6,261 bases of DNA from Oribacterium sp. UBA5894 (GTDB lineage Bacteria > Bacillota > Clostridia > Lachnospirales > Lachnospiraceae): contig DJEQ01000025.1 in NCBI GenBank assembly GCA_002431355.1, positions 6,305 to 12,565 on the forward strand, written 5' to 3'. How positions within the stretch are numbered: the first letter of the stretch is position 1; every line of letters begins with the position of its first letter. Shown one piece after another: positions 1 through 5,033 of the stretch. A model generated the notes under the pieces. That model searched no databases. It saw only the letters and a list, made by a program, of their open reading frames with translations, and was not told the origin of the DNA. The position numbers and the translations under genes were made by a program.

Positions 1-638
1 CCCGGACGGGTTTCCTCGACGAGGCTGTATTTCCAGCGGCACGGATGGGTGCAGGCACCACGGTTCGCATCCCGGCCCGTCAGGAAATTACTGAGCATGC
101 AGCGACCGGAGTACGACATGCACATCGCGCCATGCACGAAGGCCTCGATGTCCATCTCCTCTGGAATATGACGGCGGATCTCCCGAATTTCATTGAGGCT
201 CAGCTCCCGGGCACAGACCACGCGCTTTGCGCCGAGCTGCCACCAGAAAAGAAAGGTCTGCCAGTTCGTATTGTTCGCCTGCGTGGAAACATGGAGCTCA
301 ATGGAGCGTGGGAGCACCTCCTTTGCAATCATGAACACGCCTGGATCCGCGATGAGAACCGCATCGATCCCCGTCTCGGCGAGTTCCTGAAAATACGTTC
401 GTACCCCCTCAAGGTCATAGTTGTGGGCGAAGATGTTCGCCGTCACGAAAACCTTGACCTGATGTGCATGGGCGTAGGCTACGCCTTCCCGGATCTCCTC
501 CAGTGTAAAGTTTTTTGCATTGGCCCGAAGTCCGAAGGCCTCTCCGCCGAGGTAAACGGCATTGGCCCCGTAGTTCACGGCGGTCTTCAGTACCTCCAGC
601 GAACCCGCTGGAATCAAAAGCTCTGTTTCTTTCAGCAT
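1..638 (-). CDS. trhP: U32-family protein of the TrhP type (tRNA 5-hydroxyuridine synthesis), 3'-truncated by the window edge
   Basis: The first 212 codons are visible; the gene runs off the left edge. The N-terminus has the typical U32 opening (LLIPAGSLEVLKTAV, residues 8-21) and the YLGGEAFGLRAN segment (29-40). The family signature lies at 165-183 (E165, F167, G170, C173, G178, C180, S183), followed by C196 and C200 in CTHPCRW. Conserved cysteines of this region hold an iron-sulfur cluster in the related proteins UbiU and UbiV, so a cluster is likely here by inference. U32 proteins were long called collagenase-like peptidases, but TrhP (YegQ in E. coli, YrrN/YrrO in B. subtilis) is needed for prephenate-dependent hydroxylation of tRNA U34 to ho5U. 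The adjacent trmR, whose product methylates ho5U, supports that role over a peptidase. The ATG has a GGAGAG ribosome binding site about 6 nt upstream and lies 12 nt after the trmR stop, so it is in the same operon. Whether it is the YrrN or YrrO type cannot be settled from the fragment; it looks closer to YrrO/YegQ. Confidence 0.9.
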   Translation of the reverse strand, partial: MLKETELLIPAGSLEVLKTAVNYGANAVYLGGEAFGLRANAKNFTLEEIREGVAYAHAHQVKVFVTANIFAHNYDLEGVRTYFQELAETGIDAVLIADPGVFMIAKEVLPRSIELHVSTQANNTNWQTFLFWWQLGAKRVVCARELSLNEIREIRRHIPEEMDIEAFVHGAMCMSYSGRCMLSNFLTGRDANRGACTHPCRWKYSLVEETRP

Positions 639-650
639 ATGCTCTCTCCA

Positions 651-1301
651 CTATTTTTTCACACTGATTGAGACGCCATCGCCGACCGGCAGAATGGCGC
701 TCTCCAGCTGTTCTTCATGTTTCAGGCGGAAAAGGTACTCCCGCATGCGCGTATGGATGGTGCGATCCCGTCGCTCCACCTGGTAGCGGCTTTCGACAAT
801 GCTTCCATCCTGAAGGATATTGTCGCTCACCAGCACGCTGCCCGGCCGCATGAGATGAAGGATGTCCGGCAGCCAGACGATGTACTGTGCCTTCGCTGCA
901 TCCATGAAAATAAAGTCAAAGTGCTGTGCCTCAGCGACCAGCTGTCGGAGCAGCGCTCCCGCATCGCCCGAAACCAGGGTAATGTTTTTCTGGTACGGGC
1001 TCCGTGCGAAGTTCTGCTTCGCCGCCTCAATGCGGGGCGGATAGCTCTCCACCGTCAGGAGCTCTGCCTGTCCCTCGGCGGCCTCCTCCATACAGAGCGC
1101 GGAGTAGCCGACCGCCGCACCGATTTCCAGAATCCGTTTCGGTCGAAGCATCCTTATGAAACACTTAAGAAGCGCCGCCGTTTCATCCCGAATAATCGGG
1201 ATTTCCGCTGCGAGCGCTTCTGCTCTCATGGTTTCAAGAAGCTCGCTACGATCCGGTTCCAGTGAATGAATGTAATTCACAAGCCGTTCATCCGTAATCA
1301 A
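651..1301 (-). CDS. trmR: tRNA 5-hydroxyuridine O-methyltransferase TrmR (YrrM family)
   Basis: This 216-residue protein is a class I SAM-dependent methyltransferase of the small catechol-O-methyltransferase-like group. The SAM-binding glycine loop is EIGAAVGYSA (59-68), the acidic residue after strand 2 is E85 (TVES), D113 lies in SGDAG, and the metal-site region includes D134 (FMDAAKAQY) and D160-N161 (VSDN). The TIHTRMREYL stretch (181-190) is typical of the YrrM branch. In B. subtilis TrmR converts ho5U34 to 5-methoxyuridine in a set of tRNAs, widening wobble decoding; the reaction is Mg-dependent. The U32 gene that makes the ho5U substrate starts 12 nt downstream, so consecutive steps are encoded side by side. 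The start is TTG at 1299-1301: it has an AGGA-type ribosome binding site at 9 nt, and the MITDERLVNYIHSL beginning matches the usual family N-terminus. The TTG overlaps the TGA stop of the preceding gene in a TTGA, suggesting translational coupling. Full length for the family. Confidence 0.93.
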   Translation of the reverse strand: MITDERLVNYIHSLEPDRSELLETMRAEALAAEIPIIRDETAALLKCFIRMLRPKRILEIGAAVGYSALCMEEAAEGQAELLTVESYPPRIEAAKQNFARSPYQKNITLVSGDAGALLRQLVAEAQHFDFIFMDAAKAQYIVWLPDILHLMRPGSVLVSDNILQDGSIVESRYQVERRDRTIHTRMREYLFRLKHEEQLESAILPVGDGVSISVKK

Positions 1302-1846
1302 GGGTTCTTTTCCTCACTGTCTGTTGTCATGGCACGGGCATTGTCCTGCTGGATGCTGTTTTCATCCTCCGTGCCACCAATGATTTCTGTCCCGTCGGCC
1401 GCGGTTTCCTCCGCCGCCGCGGTGCTTTCCGCTGTGTTTGCCAGCAGGTTCTTATCTGCGAGCTCCTTGTTTTTCGTGCCCTCCTGATTCAGGTGTTCAA
1501 TGATGTCGACCACCGTCATGGAGCGGCTCAGGGCATAGCTGCCCGGCTCCAGCTCGAGCTCATAGAGCTTTGCCTGTACGATAAAGGCCGTCCGGTTATC
1601 GATGAGTCCCGCATCCTCCAGCTCCTCTGCAAGACGCGACACGCTCTCGCCCTCCGTCACCACGATCTCCTGTTCGGTGTCGTCGTCGGCATCCATCGCA
1701 TACGCATAGAAAAGTCCGTGCCCGTAGCTGTACGCTATGCGCACTCCCTGCAGAAGCAGGAAGATCACACCGGCAATCAGAATGATACGCCAGGCAAGAC
1801 CGGTCATGAAGCCGGCCGTCCTGGACACGGAATTTTTTCGGCTCAT
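1298..1846 (-). CDS. MltG-like (YceG N-terminal) membrane protein lacking the transglycosylase domain
   Basis: This 182-residue protein has a short basic cytoplasmic start (MSRKNSVSR), one hydrophobic membrane anchor at about residues 19-39, and then an outside segment. Residues 60-122 resemble the LysM-like subdomain of MltG: VTEGESVSRLAEELEDAGLI (63-82), then EPGSYALSRSMTVVDIIEHL (100-119). MltG is the endolytic murein transglycosylase that cuts nascent glycan strands and usually has well over 300 residues, with a catalytic glutamate in a large C-terminal domain. That domain is absent: residues 123-182 are an acidic Ala/Glu/Thr-rich, probably disordered tail ending at a clean stop. The position between DUF1292/rnjA and trmR is that of B. 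subtilis yrrL (mltG). It may bind peptidoglycan or a partner, but I infer no enzyme activity. The ATG lies 3 nt after the rnjA stop with a GGAGGT site at 7 nt. It could be a stable family variant or a decayed gene; the good ribosome binding site and intact frame argue for an expressed gene. Confidence 0.8.
   Translation of the reverse strand: MSRKNSVSRTAGFMTGLAWRIILIAGVIFLLLQGVRIAYSYGHGLFYAYAMDADDDTEQEIVVTEGESVSRLAEELEDAGLIDNRTAFIVQAKLYELELEPGSYALSRSMTVVDIIEHLNQEGTKNKELADKNLLANTAESTAAAEETAADGTEIIGGTEDENSIQQDNARAMTTDSEEKNP
1311..1315 (-). promoter_or_regulatory. Ribosome binding site supporting the TTG start of trmR
   Basis: GAGGA sits 9 nt before the TTG at 1299-1301, inside the last codons of the MltG-like gene. 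The start and the previous stop overlap as TTGA, so a ribosome finishing the upstream gene could restart here. Confidence 0.7.
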
Positions 1847-1849
1847 GCC

Positions 1850-3898
1850 TTAAACCTCCATGATGATCGGCAGAATCACCGGATCACGCTTGATCTTCTT
1901 CCAGAGGAAGTCTGCCAGAGAATCCTTGATAATGTTCTTGATCTTGCCCCAGTCATTCACATGGCGTACGAGGCAGTCATCGACCGCATCCTGCACCTGT
2001 ACACGTGCCTCCTCCATGAGGTCCTCCGACTCCCGTACATAGACAAAGCCACGGGAAACGAGATCCGGACCGGCCAGAAGGTGACCGGAATACTTCTCGA
2101 GGGTCAGTACCACAACGATGATTCCGTTCTGTGCGAGGTTCTGACGATCGCGGATGACGATATTTCCGACATCCCCGACACCGAGACCATCGACGAAGAC
2201 GCCACCGGCCTGCACATGATCCTTGACCTGTGCCTTCGGCTCCCCGTTCCGTACCGTAAGCTCCAGCACGTCTCCATTTTCAAGCATGAGGCAGTTGTCC
2301 TTGTTCACGCCGACCGACGTTGCAAGGCGCGACGCGGTCGCACGCATATGGTACTCACCATGCACTGGAATCGCATAGGTCGGCTTGACGAGTGAATAGA
2401 GGAGCTTCAGATCCTCGGCGCAGGCATGACCGGATACATGGGTATCCTGCAGGATCACCTGCGCATGCAGCATGCTGAGCTCATTGATCACCTTATCCAC
2501 GGCAAGCTCGTTGCCTGGAATCGGGTGGGACGACAGCACAACCACATCGTTCGGCTTGATGCGCACCTTCCGATGCATGCCGCTCGCCATACGGCTGAGT
2601 GCTGCCATCGACTCACCCTGGGAGCCGGTCGTAATCAGCACGGTCTGCTCGTCCGGATAGTTCCGAAGCTCATCAATGCTGATGAGGGTTCCCTCCGGGA
2701 TGTCAATATAATGAAGCTCCGATGCCACGGTGATGACATTCACCATGGAGCGACCTTCCACAACCACCTTCCGCTTATACTTCGCTGCGGTGTTAATGAT
2801 CTGCTGCACGCGGTCGACATTGGACGCAAAGGTGGCAACAATGATACGGTTCTGCTGGTGCTCCGCAAAAATGCGCTCGAAGGTACCACCAACGGTTCGC
2901 TCGGACATCGTGGAGCCTGGCTTCGTGGCATTCGTGGAGTCGGACATCATGGCAAGAACTCCCTCCTTGCCCAGCTCTGCGAAGCGCTGGAGATCGATCG
3001 GATCTCCGAAGACCGGCGTGTAGTCCACCTTGAAGTCGCCGGTGTGTACAATGGTGCCGGCCGGTGTAAAGATGGCCAGCGCGGCGGCATCCTGAATGGA
3101 GTGGTTCGTCTTGATAAACTCGACCTTGATATCACCGAAATCCACGGTATCGCCGAAGGCCTGTACGTTCAGCTTCACCATGCGATCGAGGCCACGCTCC
3201 CGAAGCTTGCCTTCGATGAGGGCGAGGGTCAGCCGTGTACCATAGACCGGCACATTGATCTGCTGCAGCACGTATGGCAGCGCACCGATGTGGTCCTCGT
3301 GTCCATGGGTGATGACGAAGCCCTTGATCTTCGACATATGGCTCTTCAGATATGAAATATCCGGGATGACCAGGTCAATGCCCAGCATGTCGTTCGACGG
3401 GAACGCGAGACCGCAGTCCACGATGATGATGCTGTCGTCGCTTTCAAACGCGGTGATATTCATACCGATCTGATCCAGTCCGCCGAGCGGAATGATCTTA
3501 ATGCTTCCGTTCTTCTTCATCTGTGTACCATCCGACTTCTTTCTTCTGCTGCCACGATGGGTTCTCGTGCTGCCGGCAATCTCTGTCCGCTCTGCAGCGG
3601 CTTCACTGGCTGCTGCAACCACGCTTAGTGGTGCCTCCGCCTTCCGTGGCGTGCGTCTCCGACCGGAGCTCCGCTTCGCAGCCGGCTTTTCTTCCTTCAC
3701 CGTCTCCGAGGCTGCAGGAGCTGCGTCTTCGGTCGTTGCTTCTACATTCTGTACCGCCTCTTTCGTTTTCGTACTCGGACGTCTCCGTCTCCGATGTGCC
3801 GGGCGCTTCGCGCCTTCTTCACCACGCACCTCCGCTGTCTGTTCTTCTCTTCCTTCTGCTGCATTCATCTCTGCAGCCATACGCTCATCATTTTTCAA
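1850..3898 (-). CDS. rnjA: Ribonuclease J with a long basic N-terminal extension
   Basis: This 682-residue protein is a metallo-beta-lactamase/beta-CASP ribonuclease that combines 5'-to-3' exonuclease and endonuclease activity in mRNA decay and 16S rRNA 5'-end maturation. The catalytic core starts near residue 128. The zinc motif is HGHEDH (H198, H200, D202, H203), with further metal ligands H266 (TNHSIQD) and D288 (HTGDFK). Beta-CASP landmarks are MSDSTN (318-323), SSHPIPGNE (456-464), HVSGHACAEDL (487-497) and PVHGEYH (511-517). The C-terminal domain after about 560 is present. The family is usually about 555 residues; the excess is residues 1-126, an Ala/Glu/Lys/Arg-rich, probably disordered segment with three basic patches (HRRRRR at 35-40, about 76-86, about 112-121). 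The start is taken as TTG at 3896-3898, overlapping the DUF1292 gene by 11 nt, because a purine-rich site ends 8 nt before it. An ATG at 3878-3880 lacks a good site. A further ATG at 3518-3520 would give a core-only protein. Only one RNase J is visible here, so rnjA versus rnjB is by default. Confidence 0.95.
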   Translation of the reverse strand: MKNDERMAAEMNAAEGREEQTAEVRGEEGAKRPAHRRRRRPSTKTKEAVQNVEATTEDAAPAASETVKEEKPAAKRSSGRRRTPRKAEAPLSVVAAASEAAAERTEIAGSTRTHRGSRRKKSDGTQMKKNGSIKIIPLGGLDQIGMNITAFESDDSIIIVDCGLAFPSNDMLGIDLVIPDISYLKSHMSKIKGFVITHGHEDHIGALPYVLQQINVPVYGTRLTLALIEGKLRERGLDRMVKLNVQAFGDTVDFGDIKVEFIKTNHSIQDAAALAIFTPAGTIVHTGDFKVDYTPVFGDPIDLQRFAELGKEGVLAMMSDSTNATKPGSTMSERTVGGTFERIFAEHQQNRIIVATFASNVDRVQQIINTAAKYKRKVVVEGRSMVNVITVASELHYIDIPEGTLISIDELRNYPDEQTVLITTGSQGESMAALSRMASGMHRKVRIKPNDVVVLSSHPIPGNELAVDKVINELSMLHAQVILQDTHVSGHACAEDLKLLYSLVKPTYAIPVHGEYHMRATASRLATSVGVNKDNCLMLENGDVLELTVRNGEPKAQVKDHVQAGGVFVDGLGVGDVGNIVIRDRQNLAQNGIIVVVLTLEKYSGHLLAGPDLVSRGFVYVRESEDLMEEARVQVQDAVDDCLVRHVNDWGKIKNIIKDSLADFLWKKIKRDPVILPIIMEV
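1853..1858 (-). promoter_or_regulatory. Strong ribosome binding site of the MltG-like gene inside the rnjA 3' end
   Basis: A near-ideal GGAGGT occurs in the last codons of rnjA, a few nucleotides before its TAA and about 7-10 nt before the ATG at 1844-1846. A strong site argues that the shortened MltG-like gene is still translated. Confidence 0.75.
3521..3898 (-). other. Region encoding the disordered, Arg/Lys-patched N-terminal extension of RNase J
   Basis: These 126 codons precede the first residues alignable to the RNase J core (SIKIIPLGG, 132-140). They encode almost no large hydrophobic residues and are rich in Ala, Glu, Thr, Lys and Arg. Acidic stretches alternate with three clusters of arginine and lysine. 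This looks like an intrinsically disordered RNA-binding or partner-binding tail rather than a folded domain. It is in frame with the core without interruption. Confidence 0.75.
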
Positions 3899-4151
3899 TC
3901 GTGATACCTTCTCCTTCCAGGAGCGCAGAAAAAATCTGCATCAATGCTTCAGATTCCTGTCCTTCGACAAACTCATAATCTGCTTCCGCATCCTCTGGAC
4001 CGGAAACGTCCTTCATGACGTAGCATTCACCGTCTTCACCTTCCGGTGCATCCGTGACCAGGATATAATTCACACCCTGGACGGTGGTCTCCTCCAGAAT
4101 CTCCAATTCCAGATTTCCTTCTTCTGATGTCAGTCGGATCGTATTTTCCAT
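3888..4151 (-). CDS. DUF1292 family protein (YrzB-like)
   Basis: This 87-residue acidic protein begins MENTIRLTSEEGNLELEILEE and shows the DUF1292 pattern: a short beta-rich start, then YILVTDAPEGEDGECYVMKD (about 29-48), then an acidic helix ending LMQIFSALLEGE (70-81). The biochemical function of the family is unknown, and nothing here adds a catalytic motif or membrane segment. In B. subtilis the homologue yrzB sits between yrrK (ruvX) and yrrL (mltG); here it follows ruvX in the same way, which supports the assignment. The ATG has an AAGGAG site 5 nt upstream. Its 3' end overlaps the start of rnjA by 11 nt, and its last codons contain the rnjA ribosome binding site, so translation of the two genes is probably linked. 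Confidence 0.88.
   Translation of the reverse strand: MENTIRLTSEEGNLELEILEETTVQGVNYILVTDAPEGEDGECYVMKDVSGPEDAEADYEFVEGQESEALMQIFSALLEGEGITIEK
3907..3918 (-). promoter_or_regulatory. Ribosome binding site supporting the TTG start of rnjA
   Basis: The purine run GGAAGGAGAAGG lies inside the 3' end of the DUF1292 gene and ends 8 nt before the TTG at 3896-3898. The next in-frame ATG (3878-3880) has only GATGAG-like sequence at the right distance, so this site favours the TTG. Confidence 0.7.
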
Positions 4152-4229
4152 GTCCGCTCCTTTTTCTTGTGTGTCGTCCCCGTTCCGCTTGCGGCCGGTG
4201 ATCTTCTCTTTCTCTATCCCAGAAAGGCC
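4152..4229 (-). other. 78-nt gap between ruvX and the DUF1292 gene
   Basis: This is the longest intergenic stretch in the window. Apart from the AAGGAG site of the DUF1292 gene I see no good promoter boxes, terminator or small gene; the only pairing is a 4-bp CCGC/GCGG hairpin, too weak to call. Confidence 0.5.
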
Positions 4230-4643
4230 TCAGCCTCTCAGATACTGCTCCAGGATGAGCTGAGCCGCGACCTGATCGATCATCTGCTTCTGCTCACTCC
4301 GTCGGATACCACTCTGATCGAGTATCTCCTCTGCCTCCATCGTGGTGAGGCGTTCATCGGTAAACTCAATGGGCACCGATACGCGAAGTGCGAGCTTTTC
4401 TGCAAACTCTCTCGTTTTCTCCGCACGGTCTCCCTCGGTATCGTCCATATTAAGAGGCAGTCCCAGTACGATTTTTTCAATCTGGTACTGCTCGACAAGC
4501 TCCGCGATTTCCGACAGGGTCGGTCGAAGCTTCGACTCCCTGTCCCGCTTGATGGTTTTATATGGCTGTACGGTCATGCCCAGGGCGTCCGTCATGGCCA
4601 CACCCACGGTCTTCGAGCCATAGTCCAGTCCAAGTATTCTCAT
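4230..4643 (-). CDS. ruvX: RuvX/YqgF: pre-16S rRNA nuclease and Holliday junction resolvase-like protein
   Basis: This 137-residue protein has the RNase H-like fold motifs of YqgF: LGLDYGSKTVGVAMTD (4-19) with the first acidic active-site residue D7, IVLGLPLNMDDTEGD (58-72), FTDERLTTMEAEEIL (94-108), and a C-terminal helix MIDQVAAQLIL (121-131) carrying D123. The length is normal for the family. E. coli YqgF takes part in 16S rRNA 5'-end maturation; a Holliday junction resolvase role has been proposed by fold similarity to RuvC. The order ireB-ruvX-DUF1292 matches yrzL-yrrK-yrzB of B. subtilis. The ATG is preceded by an AGGA at about 10 nt, weaker than the sites of its neighbours. A strong terminator hairpin stands 26 nt before the start codon. 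The next gene begins after a 78-nt gap in which I see no clear promoter or hairpin. Confidence 0.93.
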   Translation of the reverse strand: MRILGLDYGSKTVGVAMTDALGMTVQPYKTIKRDRESKLRPTLSEIAELVEQYQIEKIVLGLPLNMDDTEGDRAEKTREFAEKLALRVSVPIEFTDERLTTMEAEEILDQSGIRRSEQKQMIDQVAAQLILEQYLRG

Positions 4644-4669
4644 CGTCTGATTATCCTATCCATGTATTC

Positions 4670-4704
4670 AAAAAGAGTCTGTCCCCACAGGACAGACTCT
4701 TTTT
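4670..4704 (-). terminator. Intrinsic terminator after ireB, symmetric and potentially bidirectional
   Basis: A perfect 15-bp inverted repeat (AAAAAGAGTCTGTCC and its complement) flanks a 5-nt loop. The inner 10 bp include a GC-containing stem, and the outer five A-T pairs give a T run at the 3' end on both strands. It starts 7 nt after the ireB stop codon. Because the repeat is symmetric it could also stop any transcript coming from the plus strand. Confidence 0.9.
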
Positions 4705-4711
4705 CGTCACC

Positions 4712-4975
4712 TTACTTACTCAGCTTTGCTTCCACGTACGTTTTCATCAGCTCTTCGATGATTTCGTCACGCTCCACCTTCATAATCAGGCTTCTCGCCC
4801 CTTTATGGCTGGTAATGTACGTCGGATCTCCCGACATAATGTATCCAACGATCTGATTAATCGGATTATAGCCCTTTTCTGTCAGTGCCTCATAGACACG
4901 GGCCAGTACCTCCGTCACATCCAGATCGTACTCCTGCATCGGTCGGATAATCTGTGTACTACCTAAATCGTTCAT
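4712..4975 (-). CDS. ireB: IreB family regulatory phosphoprotein (DUF965/YrzL)
   Basis: This 87-residue cytosolic protein contains the DUF965 hallmarks: GYNPINQIVGYIMSGDPTYI (35-54), then a helix with KVERDEIIEEL (66-76). In Enterococcus faecalis IreB is a small protein phosphorylated on N-terminal threonines by the PASTA-domain kinase IreK, and it negatively affects cephalosporin resistance. T7 here lies in a comparable N-terminal position, but I cannot tell whether it is phosphorylated. No kinase or phosphatase gene is in the window. The ATG has an AGAGGA site at 9 nt. A candidate promoter just upstream and a terminator just downstream suggest that ireB can be transcribed as its own short unit, even though its neighbourhood is the conserved yrzL-yrrK-yrzB block. 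Length and core sequence are normal for the family. Confidence 0.93.
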   Translation of the reverse strand: MNDLGSTQIIRPMQEYDLDVTEVLARVYEALTEKGYNPINQIVGYIMSGDPTYITSHKGARSLIMKVERDEIIEELMKTYVEAKLSK

Positions 4976-5004
4976 TTTGTCACGTCCTCTTAATAACTCA
5001 ATTT

Positions 5005-5033
5005 ATTTTATACTATTTATATAGGCAATGCAA
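5005..5033 (-). promoter_or_regulatory. Candidate sigma-A-type promoter upstream of ireB
   Basis: On the minus strand a TTGCAT box (5028-5033) stands 17 nt before TAAAAT (5005-5010). The -10 box matches the consensus at five of six positions, but the -35 box only at three. The surrounding sequence is sharply more AT-rich than the genes on either side, and the -35 box lies inside the last codons of mtaB. The expected start of transcription would be about 20-25 nt before the ireB ATG. Confidence 0.4.

Noticed and set aside
45..671. Plus-strand open frame of 208 codons at the left edge
   Set aside because: It is antisense to the U32 gene, which has the family signature and a good ribosome binding site; no homology is recognisable for the plus-strand product.
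1396..1424. CCGCGG repeats as an inverted repeat or site
   Set aside because: They come from repeated Ala codons in the low-complexity tail of the MltG-like protein; each copy is palindromic by itself and there is no further structure.
1493..3355. Two long open frames on the plus strand (1493-2395 and 2426-3355) opposite rnjA and the MltG-like gene
   Set aside because: Their predicted proteins are His/Arg/Leu-rich with no recognisable domain, and they lie antisense to a clear full-length RNase J with all catalytic motifs. They are by-products of codon bias in the real gene.
3492..4127. Plus-strand open frames opposite the rnjA 5' end and DUF1292, with hydrophobic stretches
   Set aside because: The apparent hydrophobicity comes from reading the Lys/Glu/Ala-rich codons of the RNase J extension backwards; no ribosome binding site or known family.
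4644..4669. GATAAT as a -10 box for ruvX
   Set aside because: It is only 6 nt from the ATG and has no matching -35 box at 16-18 nt, so it would need a leaderless transcript; not supported well enough to list.
4167..4966. Plus-strand frames crossing ruvX, the terminator and ireB
   Set aside because: They run through the perfect terminator hairpin and are antisense to two well-recognised genes.
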